Source of the DNA: Lindgomyces ingoldianus
Lineage: Eukaryota > Ascomycota > Dothideomycetes > Pleosporales > Lindgomycetaceae
Assembly (NCBI RefSeq): GCF_010093535.1
Contig: NW_022985227.1
Coordinates: forward strand, 89,622 to 153,082
Length of the DNA stretch: 63,461 nucleotides
Direction of reading: 5' to 3'
The position numbers were made by a program, and so were the translations under genes. Shown piece by piece: positions 47,660-57,860 of the stretch. How positions within the stretch are numbered: position 1 is the stretch's first letter; each line of letters begins with the position of its first letter. The notes beneath the pieces were generated by a model. It did no database searches, was not told the DNA's origin, and worked only from the letters and a program-made list of their open reading frames with translations.

Positions 47660-49064
47660 GTCTTATATGCATTTCCTGCCGCTACGCTTCAGCAGGGGTA
47701 GATCCGAGAAAGCCTCATATATGCCTCGAAGCCAGGATCTTAAGACAGTGCCAGTGGCGATGCCGCAGGCTTTGAGCTTAATATAGAGGTTGCATGAACA
47801 CGGTGCACGAAGACCTGGGTATCGTCGACGATCCACTGGCTTACAGACTTGCTCGCAAGGCGTTCTTGAGCGCTCAGCCCGCGTTGCCGCTATAGCTTGC
47901 AACGGGCGCCCTGGTATGTCTTAAGCAGTGGCCATGCATTGGTGGAAGAGCATCGTGGTGGTTCAACCAAGCTCCCATTATGGATGTCCTGGGTGATTGC
48001 CCTGTAGGCAGCATTGTAGGTCTTTATGCAATCTGAAGGATTGGTCTAGAGTGTCTGTTCCCTCAAGTGGCGGCAGCATTTTTAGATCTCCTAAGCCGTC
48101 ACGCCGCAGTGGGTATCCCAGGAATTCATGCGGTTAAAGGGACTAGATCGGACTGCTCCTCCTACCGTCAATGGCACCACTTACTGGGTTCTCGATATCG
48201 CCGTGCCGCAGCTAGTCCCGCAAAGCATCATGCGCCTTGAGCCATTGGTTCCGCCTCCTCGATATCTAGAATGCTCCGCCTTTCCACATCATCGTTACGA
48301 CGTAGGCGCTGAGGCAAAACTTTGTGGATCGTTGTAAGCGGTACGGGAGCATATAAGCCGAGCAAGCGGCTGATCTATGTTGCAGACGAATTCACACACG
48401 CCCAACTTAATGGAGATGCGTACACCCCTAAGCGAACAGAGTGTTCTTTCCTCCCACAGGGAGTACTTCTTCACATTCGATTATAAGAGCCTTGAACTTG
48501 TGCCGGTGGAATGTCAAAAACGCCCGCAGGACATGGCAGCTCTTCAACCGGCCGCGGCCTCTTAGGGCCTAGAATCAGACGCTGGCTCATCGGAAGTACG
48601 CCCGGCTGAAGGGAGAGCTTCTCAAGTGCGCTTTGGTCCGATGCTCGAACAACCGTCCCGGTTCTCCCTGTTCAATCTCTTCAGCCTACCGGCATCACTC
48701 TTGGACTCGCTTCTTCTCATTCTCTTTGACTTGCCGCCTTCATCCTTGAGATCATTACTGCGTGATCTCTTCAACTTGCTGGCTTCATTCTTAGACTCAA
48801 GATCCTCGCTGCGTGACCTCTTCTGCAAGCCTTTATTGTTGTCAAATTCACTTTTTATCCGCTTTGGCCTGCCTTCTCCGCCCTCGACCTCTCCACTAGC
48901 TTTCCTCTTCCTCATGAATGTGCCGACTTTAATAGGGCCCCGACAAACCTAAGCACCCATTTAAAGTCATTAGCTTTCAGATCGTCTTCTTCGACGTTAT
49001 ATTAATAGTACTTGAGCGCTTTCGTTATGTCATACAGCTCTGCCCGGTTGAGGGGAGGTGACAT
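47660..49064 (-). pseudogene. Decayed Lys/Arg/Ser-rich gene, family unknown
   Basis: An ATG at 49064 opens MSPPLNRAELYDITKALKYY, then a TAA, then YNVEEDDLKANDFKWVLRF. A frame change near 48950 leads to 48622-48915, which encodes a strongly basic region with repeated KRSRS(E/N)DL and KRMRRSES motifs, like a nuclear protein linker. Further traces in changing frames reach about 47660 (LLGLYAPVPLTTIHK, RRNDDVERRSILDIEEAEP, then IVDDTQVFVHRVHA). Several TAG stops. It lies upstream of, and on the same strand as, the acidic-repeat gene, so the two could be parts of one element or a gene pair. No family recognised; the opposite-strand Leu-rich frame at 48626-48952 is its antisense. Confidence 0.4.
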
Positions 49065-49788
49065 TTTGATGACTCTAACTCTAGTCTTGCATATGGAGGA
49101 AATTGTTCTTTATTAGAAGCTTTAAACAGGACCAAAAGTAGGATCTGATGGTAGGACCAAAACTGGGAAGCAATACAGGACAAAACAATCCCGTTGGGCG
49201 AGCCACATTCTAAATTTGTTGCAAAGTTCTTTTTAGTTTCCCTGTATTTAGTTTATTAGCTCTACTAATCTCAAATTAATAGTGTCCTTAAGCAATTACT
49301 AGCGTGCGGATTATAGGAACTTTGCTTTCTTAATAATTGCTGGAGATGTAAGCGCTAGGGTGGCAGTCCTTTATGGCCCCTCTTGTCGCCAGCAACCTAT
49401 TCTTTAGTGATGCAGAATCTGTGAGCAAAGGTGGCACGCGTATTGTGTCTCATGTATAAGTGTATTGTTGTGTATGTGTACATGTGTGTGATCTGAGCTC
49501 GGTAGTAGGCGGACCTTATTAGTCAGACTGGAGGCCAGTTATGTGATGTAGTCCTAGGCTTACAGAATCATTTGCTATTTTTAGCTAGGGGTCCTAAACA
49601 GGCCCAAAGACAAAGGGCAACAACGGGATCGTACAAGGCCAATAATGTATCCATCAGTTTTCGTTATTTATAGTAGTCCAAATTCCTTAAACTAGTCCTG
49701 CACTTAGGACGCTTGGCTTTCTAGCTCAACTGCTCCTCGTAAATTGTCACCATCTGTACGTATCAGATGTAGTATAGCCATACAGGCT
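49065..49788. other. Intergenic, nothing recognised
   Basis: Normal-GC sequence with a TG-rich stretch near 49465-49490. No coding or element ends seen. Confidence 0.5.
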
Positions 49789-50669
49789 CTAATCCTCTTT
49801 ATGGACCAGCCCGCAATATTGCGAAAGCAAAAGCTGAAGGCACATAGTAACTGAGCAGATATACAAGCCTAGTCCCTGTAAGCTTACATAATAAAAAGGG
49901 GTTAAAGACGTACCAGGAAAACTCCGTAGCAGATGTCGGTTTCAGGCCTAGCTGACAGGACAGAGTATAGAATTACAGTCGTTCCACACAGCTCGCACAG
50001 CGCCGCAATTACGTTTGTAACAATAAAGAGTATCAGTATACCCTTGTACTCTTAATTGTTTTGCTCTAGGTTCTCATGTTAACAAAGCTTCTAGTATAAA
50101 ATTGCTGCAGAAATAAGTGGTCCTATAGCGAGAGAAGAAAGGACTACTAATTTGTATATAAAAAATATCTTTGTCTTCCTATTCTAGATAAGAAGGCCTG
50201 ACGAATCCCGTGTCAGCGGGTTCTCAAGATAGAAGACAACATCGCGTGCGGTCAAGAGGATAATCGCCATATATGGCAGATACGTAACAGCACGTGCCAT
50301 GGATAAGGCACGAAGATAGCGGGCAAGCTATTTATGCTACGAGTTAGCAAGTTGACGGATTCTAATAGGGGTTCTTACATTTGTGCCGACGATCAACTAG
50401 AGGGTGCATGTAATAGATAGATCTATCCAGTTGAACTAGCTAGTGGAGGTGATCGTCATTGTAACTGCTGTTATATTATTCACAAGTAAGGCAGCTTGAG
50501 CGACGTTGAATACAGCAGCCAAAGCCCTCTCCCAGCGCCTGTCTGCCCTGAACATCCTATTCATCTCGTTCGTTCTATACGGCTTTAAATCCCGGTATAT
50601 GAGCCTAACGCTTAGAATCAGCCCGACTGAGCAGCAAACAATATAACTAATAAAAATAGCATGTGCCAT
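49789..50669 (-). pseudogene. Multi-pass membrane protein, broken by eight in-frame stops
   Basis: ATG 50669 opens an intact first segment (to 50436) with a hydrophobic helix IFISYIVCCSVGLILSV and a second AALAAVFNVAQAALLVNNI-like helix. The same frame then continues through six TAG and two TAA codons with clear membrane-protein sequence: LARYLRALS, AVTYLPYMAIILLTA, IFFIYKLVVLSSLAIGPLI, GILILFIVTNVIAALCELC and VILYSVLS. Near 49913 a GTACGT donor marks a short intron; using the nearest acceptor (CTTACAG, 38 nt, unusually short) the end is GLGLYICSVTMCLQLLLSQYCG.. with a stop at 49789; other acceptors are possible. The fold looks like a six- or seven-helix fungal plasma-membrane protein of unknown role. 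Most stops are explained by Trp-to-TAG, a RIP signature, though the surroundings are not AT-rich. Confidence 0.6.
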
Positions 50670-51020
50670 TGTAAAGAGGAGACGAACTGCGGAAAATTTG
50701 ACCAGCTGTGGCTTAAACGGTACCTCCTTATATGCTAGACGCTTTAGTCTTTGTCTGCCTCGCGCGCTCAGCCAGTCTGTCTGACCTGTTTCAATGCCTG
50801 GCCATGATGGAAGCGCCGCATGAATGAGGCTTTTCTGGTGCCTCGGCGCCGTGATTCATAAATTACTGTATCCGGATTCTTCACCATCCCTTGTTACATC
50901 CGCTGCGCCCGGCAGCACGCCCAGTTAGAGGAAAGACGGCTTCCCCGGTTGAAACCACACGTAACGGCGATGGGGACGAATCCTTGTGCGAACGGAGCAT
51001 TCTGGGCATCCGAGCTTCGA
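50670..51020. other. Intergenic, nothing recognised
   Basis: Upstream flank of the membrane-protein pseudogene. No convincing gene. Confidence 0.4.
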
Positions 51021-51026
51021 CCTTGA

Positions 51027-52160
51027 TCCGGTAGAGGGCGCAAAATAGGCACCACGAATGGAAGGAGTTCCGTATCTGGAGTGGCTATGAGGCTTCCTGA
51101 CATCCACATTCCCTGCAACTTAGTGTCACGAGTGCAGGAATGGCTTGAGGTTGCAGATCGATTCGACCGCGTTCTCCAGCCAGCGGCGCTGGACGGCTAG
51201 TCGCTTCGCTATCGGGAACTCCGCATGAATGTCTCCTGGCGCATAGTGTTGAGGCGTAGCTGGCGGCGATGTTACTGCAGAGGTTGGACAAAATCAGCAA
51301 TCACTCGAATGCAGCACACTTCGTCAGCAGGTAAGTCTTAGTGTGTCCAAGCCAGGAAACAGCTGTGTATACTAGTCACCGCGTTGATCAGTGAAGTCAT
51401 CTCGTAGAGGACATGAATGGGCCCCTGAAGTATGTGGGTGGTTACATAATAAGAAAGAAAGATACCATAAAGGCTGCCTTATAGATGTGGAGCACACGGA
51501 ACGAGAAGGTGGCTTTGGTCACCCATACTTATTCCCTGCATTGCTGGAGTGAGACATCGAGGACCTGGTAGAGGGGGCTACCGGACACCGCGGGTAGATT
51601 CAAGTCCGTATTGGTGGCTATAGGGGTTCACTGACACTCACATTGCCTGCGATTCGGTATCACTAGTGCCAGGAATGAGCTGAGGTTGCGAATTGATTAG
51701 AGTATGTTCTTCTGTCGGCAATCCTGGACGCCTGGCAGCTTCACCATCGGGAAGTCCCCATGAACATGCCCTAGTACATGGCATTGAGGCGTAGCTGCTA
51801 GTGAACGTCTGCTACGTCGGAGCGCCACAAGAACAGGAATCGTATTGAACATTGAACGCTTTGGTAGTGGATGAAGCCCACATAGACCCTAGAGAATCCA
51901 AGCCTTGCATGAATAGGGAGCTCTAGATACAGATGATAAAGGCCTGTAAATTACTGAAGTTAGCCTTGCAGAACACCCAATAAGGGGTTCCTGGGGGTAC
52001 ATGAGCGTTTACAGGAGCTCCGGTCAAGATACCCACGCAATCTAGCTTCATGCTCGTCCTGATAGATGTGGGGCCCACGGCACAAGGAAGTGGCTTTGGC
52101 CACGCAGATCCAAACCCTGTAGCGCTGGAGTAAGACACGGAGGGATGTGCTGAGGCATGA
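51027..52160. repeat. Diverged tandem duplication (unit about 535-580 bp)
   Basis: The segment at 51027-51285 recurs at about 51566-51815 (offset 534-539): both have CTGGAGTGGCTAT or TTGGTGGCTAT, then GAGGTTGC, then TTGAGGCGTAGCTG. The segment at 51482-51570 (ATAGATGTGG) recurs at 52062-52150 (offset 580). The changing offset shows indels. No coding family recognised in either copy; frames through it are open only in short stretches. Confidence 0.65.
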
Positions 52161-52887
52161 GTGTAGCAAAAGGGCTGGGCAAATATTGCTGTGAGAAGCG
52201 GTATTGGACCAGATACGTTCAAATATCCGTCCTGGTGTCGAAGAAAGGGGCTGATGCTATACCTCATTAATCAGTATGACGTCCTATGGAGGCACAGCCA
52301 AGGTGCGTGGAAGGGGAAGGATCATCCATCTACCATGGCCGTAACCTTGATACAGCTTGCATGGAGGCGCAAGAGTCTGCCTTAAACTGTCCTATTAGCT
52401 GAGCCGTAGAAGGGGCTGAATATAAAAGGACTCCATATTTCTTAAAACAACACTGTTCAAATCATTTGTTCCCCAAAATCCTATGAGCTACTCTTCTTAC
52501 CTTAAAAAATGTGTGACTCGGGGGCTACAGTTGAGGACCCCACGTCTCAGGACATGGTGCGTGAGAACACTATATACCTTCCAGGGAACTGCTGACCGTG
52601 TTAGGGTACTTCACCTTTAGTCAAACTTGACGGCTCGAATGAAGTAGTCGCTACGTCAGAACAGATATGTAATAAGTACTACGCTCTATTAAGTTAGGCT
52701 CCTAACACAAGATGGATATCTAGTTAGCACCAGAATGTAAAAGTAATTTAGGGAGTGGCGAAGTGAATACGGAAGGAAAAATTACAAAGCACTTACCTTA
52801 TGAAATGAAGCAGTCGTCTCGATACGAGCCGCTTAGTAAGTTCTTCTAAAAATTCTCAAAGCGTAACTTACTCCGTTGGGGGCGACA
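52161..52887. other. Intergenic, nothing recognised
   Basis: Normal-GC sequence; I see no gene or element boundary. Confidence 0.45.
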
Positions 52888-53175
52888 ATGAACGGCTTAA
52901 ACAATCAACTTAGACAGGAACTCGCCCAACATAGTGAGAGGATTAGTATCCTCGAAAAATATAACAGCTACATCATGCGCCATCTAGGGGAGGTGGACGA
53001 TCGGCTTGACAGCATCGAAGGTGATACGGAAGAAATGGAGAATATCACTAGGAGAGTTAAAGCAGAAACTCGCGGTAGCAAGAGGGAGAGATATAAAATA
53101 GACCAAGGAGACGAACAGGAAAAGGCTAAAAACCCGATAAGGAGATCTAAGAGAAAGAAGACATGTTTTACTTGA
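52888..53175 (+). CDS. Small coiled-coil protein with basic tail, hypothetical
   Basis: From ATG 52888 (95 codons; the upstream in-frame start would be TTG) the product is hydrophilic, with a heptad-like LRQELAQHSERISILEKY and a second helical part LGEVDDRLDSIEGDTEEME. It ends in a Lys/Arg-rich tail (RRSKRKK) of nuclear-signal type. It could be a small gene or a fragment of a larger protein. No homologous family recognised, and nothing nearby supports expression. Confidence 0.3.
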   Translation: MNGLNNQLRQELAQHSERISILEKYNSYIMRHLGEVDDRLDSIEGDTEEMENITRRVKAETRGSKRERYKIDQGDEQEKAKNPIRRSKRKKTCFT

Positions 53176-54340
53176 GAGGGAAGAGAAGGAAATAGTTAAA
53201 TGGGGCGCTCTTTCGTTATTGTGTCATTTGCTGTAAGGAAGTACGTTGAATTTAGATTTCTGCCATTAGTCTCTGCACTGCGTTTTATGTTAATTAGCAA
53301 TAAGTTAGCAAAACTAGCCTTAACTAAGAAAGTCCGTTACGTTATTACTTCTTCCCGATCACGTACTCAAATTCGCTTTGTGCCGAGGTCAAGCTGCAGC
53401 CTACTAATAAACGTTTATGTAAGATAGCTTTGCGGGAATTCACCTTCGCTCGTTTAGGTTTAATTCGGCGATAATGTGCTGGCGACTTCTTTATTGGTGG
53501 GGGGTACAATTTGCTCTTAAGATAGAAGTTAGTCTTAGTACTGTAGAATGTGAAATGAGAGGGGCTTACGAGAGTTTCCGGGCTTAGAGGCCATGAAGCA
53601 TTATCTGTAGATGAGTAGGTATGAAATCGACCATTGCGATATGCGAGAAAATATACGTCTGCCTCGTAACCCTGCGACAGCTCGGTGAATTTACTGCCAA
53701 GGGTTTCGACTCGCTTTCAGAAATTTTCGTTTGCGGCCCGCTTCGACCGTGCGAGTGTCTGCATTTGCTCTAAAGACATAACTGTTACGCTGCAAGTAGC
53801 GGCCTGTCAGCTTTATATAACTTTTACTGCGTTAAAGGAACAAAAATCAACTTTAAACTTTAAATAAAGACAGCTAGGTGCGCAGGATGTGGATTTGGTT
53901 TTACGTTAGGCGACCTTTGCATTTTTGAATTTGGTCTTTGAGATCCAGTTTTGGGCTACGACCATGGTTCCCGGATTTAGTCCCCTTTGACGCCGTAGTA
54001 GGAGGGGACCAGTCCACAGAGCCCTTTTGTAACAGTTTCTACGAATTTATCTTAGATTTAGTTCTTGTGTTCCCGTTTCGCGCTGGGTCCCAGTTTGGGG
54101 ACTTAGTTCCCAAATTTGGTTTTCCATCTTACAAGTTCGTAAACGGACTCGCAAATATTAAATTCCGCAGAAATAAAGATTAAAATAATTACATGCATAG
54201 GCTCCGATAATAGTTGTCTATACAAATATTCTAGACCAATTCCGAACTCAGTTGCGCTCGTTACTGCGTTGTTCTGGAGCAAGGACGGTTTCTCAATTCA
54301 CGAATTTCAAATCTAGCATGCTGAACTTTAAGTAACGTCA
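53176..54340. other. Intergenic, nothing recognised
   Basis: Several frames of 60-80 codons occur here (for example 53200-53427 and 53685-53867) but show no family features. The sequence at 53930-54120 has an unusual run of GTTCC/GTCCC words. Confidence 0.4.
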
Positions 54341-54431
54341 CTCATTTGGGCTCTATGCTAAATATGGCATTAAGCCCTGTCGTGGCTGTTTAAACGTCCT
54401 CCGCTTGCACTGGCACGTAATATAACCCAAA

Positions 54432-54514
54432 CAGGCTTCCTAGCCAATTTGTTCTAGCCTCAAAACTACACCCCCAGTATAAAACAGATATCGCTTAAAA
54501 AAGTTAGGAGCCTG
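54432..54514. repeat. Foldback repeat, copy 1
   Basis: CAGGCTTCCTAGCC at 54432 is matched in reverse by AAGTTAGGAGCCTG ending 54514, giving a hairpin. A second copy with the same arms lies at 54950-55001, and flanking DNA (CTTGCACT, CAATTTGTTCTAG) is also shared, so the whole segment is duplicated. Confidence 0.65.
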
Positions 54515-54529
54515 AACCATACAGCCCTA

Positions 54530-54707
54530 TCCAGGTTCGGTGTCCGGCTTTCATTCGCTGCTCCACTTTCTGCCGCTAGCGCTTTGACACTAGCTATACT
54601 AATTGTGAACTAGCTCCCACCAAATTAGTAGGAGCTAATCCAGAATATTTATAGTTAGTGTCAAGAGAAAGTCGAGCAGCATGCAAAAGCCGGACACCGA
54701 ACCTGCA
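54530..54707. mobile_element. MITE candidate, 178-bp foldback flanked by TA
   Basis: Arms of about 55-67 bp: CAGGTTCGGTGTCCGGCTTT from 54532 and the reverse complement AAAGCCGGACACCGAACCTG ending 54705, continuing inward through ACTTTC and GACACTA(G/A)CTATA. A smaller inner inverted repeat (TAGCTCC/GGAGCTA) fills the loop. TA at 54528-54529 and 54708-54709 fits a Tc1/mariner-type target. No coding. It sits between the two foldback copies. Confidence 0.65.
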
Positions 54708-54949
54708 TAAGGATGTACTGTCGCTAAGAAACGGTTGGGGAGCTGAGCTAAGTGGGACATTTAAGTAACAAATTATGTTGTGGGTACTTTTTCGGCTCCA
54801 AAACCTATTTTTATCGTATATTTCATCTTCTCAAATAACGCAAAATACAGTGTAATATTTTCTGGTGCGTCTGATGTCGAATTTTGTAAGAGCCTAGAGT
54901 TTGCTGTTTAAAAGTTCTTTGCTTGCACTAGTACGTGACATAACTCAAA

Positions 54950-55001
54950 CAGGCTCCCTAGCCAATTTGTTCTAGGATCACTTCAAAAAGCTAGGAGCCT
55001 G
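54950..55001. repeat. Foldback repeat, copy 2
   Basis: CAGGCTCCCTAGC at 54950 pairs with GCTAGGAGCCTG ending 55001. It shares flanks with copy 1 (AACTCAAACAGGC, TTTGTTCTAG) but has a 31-base shorter centre. Confidence 0.65.
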
Positions 55002-55054
55002 AACCAGCTTTCGACGATCATTCTCATCATCCTTTATAACTTGTGTTTTTTGGT

Positions 55055-55226
55055 CGCGAGCAGGGTTATAGCCAATTTTATGTAAGCGGAAGCCCATAGG
55101 GGCTTTTCGACGATATGGGCGATTTAGGCACACAGCCACTTCGCGAGCGGGGTCATATGATTGACGAATTTTATGTAAGCAGAGATGCCCGCAGGGGGGT
55201 TTCGACCATATGGGCGATTTGGGTGT
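55055..55226. repeat. Direct duplication of about 80 bp next to the hairpin
   Basis: CGCGAGC(A/G)GGGT..AATTTTATGTAAGC followed by CC..AGGGG..TTTCGAC(G/C)ATATGGGCGATTT occurs at 55055-55125 and again at 55142-55222. The second copy runs into the left arm of the hairpin at 55188. Confidence 0.65.
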
Positions 55227-55333
55227 ATAGGCGGTTGGTGTGCATGGGCGGATCAGCTCTATGGGCGGCTTACCCATACACACCAACTGCCCATAGAGCC
55301 AAATCGCCCATATCGTCGAAACGCCCCTGCGGG
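55188..55333. repeat. Strong inverted repeat (about 65-bp arms, short loop)
   Basis: CCCGCAGGGG at 55188 and GATATGGGCGATTTGG-type sequence pair with the complement ending CCCCTGCGGG at 55333. The arms are 55188-55251 and 55266-55333, separated by about 14 bases; mismatches are few. It could form a cruciform, or a hairpin in RNA. It lies just beyond the 3' end of the BIR-like remnant. Confidence 0.75.
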
Positions 55334-55366
55334 TGATGGAAGTTGAAGATTGAGGGTGAAGCTTGC

Positions 55367-55930
55367 TTAGTTACTATTCAGGGGAAGCTTATACACATAG
55401 GGCGACCGAGGAGTAAGCGGAGGCGATTTGGGTTCCAATTGCGGTTGAGATCGTGGAGAGGTCTTTAGAACTGAAGCATATGTCGGTCTTGCGGCGTTTG
55501 GTGACATAGTCAGTGGTAGCGTTGTTGGTTCTTGTGACAGGGATTCCGAGTCGAGTTCTTGTATCAGGTGTGTGTTAATAGGGGTGTTCGTATACAATAG
55601 GGAGTTCGTCGCTGGCGATGGAGCGTCTGTAATGGAAGTAGGCTGCAGTTCTCGAAGCATGTCTGCCCATAGGTAGTTTTCGTCACGTTGTTCCAGCAAC
55701 TCTTCCATAGTGTAAGGCCCAACTGGATCACGTTGTGATGCCTCCGATTCGCAGACGAAACAGTGGACATTGTCGCGTTTTTCGTCATCGGGGTGGTGGA
55801 AGAATCCAAGCCTTGCCAATTGCTGCGGTGTGATGTTCGTATGAGGCCACTCCTAAAAGAAGAGCACCCTAGACGATGTTGTAGAGAAGGTGGCGGATAT
55901 GCGGATGAGCCTGTTAATGTTGGGCCGTTG
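55367..55930 (-). pseudogene. BIR-domain (inhibitor-of-apoptosis repeat) remnant
   Basis: On the minus strand RLIRISATFS, a TAG at 55853-55855, then EWPHTNITPQQLARLGFFHH and PDDEKRDNVHCFVCESEA form the first two-thirds of a BIR zinc domain: R..TF..(W)..W....TP..LA.AGF...P..... D.V.CF.C. In fungi BIR proteins of the Bir1/survivin type act with the Aurora kinase complex at centromeres. The expected later H and C ligands (H x6-8 C) are missing; instead the frame runs into a Ser/Pro/Thr-rich tail (PTTLPLTMSPNAARPTYASV) ending at 55367. No ATG was found for the N-terminus; the TAG could instead be a 3' splice site (CTTTTAG). Probably a broken copy. Confidence 0.5.
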
Positions 55931-57860
55931 TGGTGTCTCGAGCCAAGAGTTCAGCCCCACCAACGCCGGTACATGGATCGTCGGAGGACGCGCTGGGGCG
56001 ATGGGAATCCTCCGAATTTCCAAAGCCGCTTCTTTCCGTCACGTGCATCCCCCAATCATGTCAGTCCTCCGCAACCCGAACCTCGAGCACAGACTCATCG
56101 AGAAACCATATTTCCGTTGCAAGTATCCCCACTTCCGCCTATATTGTAGTCTTGAAACAATTTTATGGGGTGTTCAGTGATTGTTGGAGACGCCTAGAAC
56201 TTTATGTATACTCACAACTCACAATTAACTTTGTCTTCTGCTCCACTCTAAGGTCTTGGCCTACATGCTGCCTTAGAGTAGGTGCGAGGAGAGAAGGTAG
56301 CAGAGGTCTGGCTCTTGTAATATATAAGTGCTGCATGCACTTCGCATCATTCCTAGGTAGGCATCAGTGCGGGACTTTTTCTAATTCAATTATTGTGCCA
56401 AGAATGTCATGCAAGCTTCGGAATAAATTTAAACCCGCGCAGCCTTAGCCTTGTATATATCAATCGCCCGAACTTCCACAAACGTCTCAACTCGAATGTC
56501 GCATTCCGAACAAGAGAAAAACCACCTTAAGTATAAATCGGGTTCGCAAGGCATACAGAAACAAATATTGGGGGTTCCTTCTCCCCCGGAGCTACGGCAT
56601 GTAGTGAAATTGTTACCCATATCCACAGCCACAAGGTTCTAATGCCCGCGTCCTCGTCGCCGTGGCTAGAAGTACTGGCCAAAACGGCTTCAACCTGTCA
56701 ACATACAGGCAAACCTTCAACCCCTCCCGTTACTAACCGAGCCTCCGCTTCATACCGCGCTACGAGATCGTCGTTGAGCTCCATTTCCAGCCTCTCTCAC
56801 TAGCAAGTACGACCTCGTATGCTATCCTCATCTCAGCGACGAGCACCTTGAAGATTGGCTTGTGCGTTGCCGCGCCAAGAAAACCCCTTTGCTTGGCACA
56901 GGATTCAATTGAGCTGACGTTGCTCTAGAACGTGCGACAAAAGCGCGAGTGCTATGCAACAGCTTAGTTTCTCAGTACGTACCGATGTTCTCCACGGCGA
57001 GGCTTAGCGCAAGCAACCGGCAGTCTGATGCTCCTGCACTACCCCACCTCAAACCCGTTTCATAGACGACTCCAGAGCTAGACACATTACGGTAAAGGAC
57101 AGAGGTCAAAGATGCCGAGGTACAAGTCCAACCCGACAGCTGGAGGCGTCGTACTTCGAAATGCATTGTCCGTCGCGCGTCGTCACTAAAACATTCTCAA
57201 CAACAAACAACCGAGTCCTTAGACATCCCCCCCCCCCTCGCTCCGCATGCCCAGCACATCGCCTGGCTTCGACTCTAGCAGCATCTAGTGCACCTACACT
57301 CCTCCCCGATGCTCAACCCTGCTCTCGCCCGCCTGTCCCGAAAACGCTTCTGCAGTCCACTCCCACCGCCAAACGACGTCGACCGCTCCAGTCTATACAT
57401 GCGAATATGAAACGTCGCTCGCTACGACCGAAGGACAACAGGACAATGGCCCTGGACTAGGCAAGGCTGGCGTAGGGAGAAGGACGACTTATCGGACGAG
57501 GGCTTACGCGAGGAGAATGCTGCCTTCGAAGACAACGCAACAAGACTAACGCTAACAAGGTGAGATCAATAGCCTTAGTCGGCTGGCTGTCGCCGGATTT
57601 AGCTGCATTCTCTCACAATCCATCTTCCAAATAACATCGCTATGTCCAGCTAGTACACTAACGCGATCACTTACTATCCCGTCCTCAACTCATCCTCCGC
57701 ACAGTCCGGGAAATCTGAGGTTGGAGCAGAATCTTGGACACCAAGAAATTCTAAGGGTACAGTCAAAAATAGAGCGAGTTCCAAAACTGAGCGCCGGGGA
57801 CCAGGGGAAGCACATGGATTGCGACTGAGCTACATGAAAAGATTGAGCAGACTCATTCTC
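55931..57860. other. Long intergenic stretch, no gene supported
   Basis: Normal-GC DNA. Frames of 60-170 codons occur on both strands (for example 55930-56448 and 57161-57460) but none shows a domain, and they overlap on opposite strands. At 56429-56632 the minus strand has a Cys-containing stretch (CFCMPCEPD..FSCSECD) that might be a fragment of a zinc-binding protein. A C9 run lies near 57229. Confidence 0.4.

Noticed and set aside
53200..54183. Frames of 60-81 codons as small genes
   Set aside because: No domain, signal or composition bias; the one at 53938 starts from TTG. Expected by chance in this length.
57161..57460. 99-codon Pro/Arg-rich frame as a gene
   Set aside because: Low-complexity composition from C-rich DNA (C9 run); overlaps no conserved feature.
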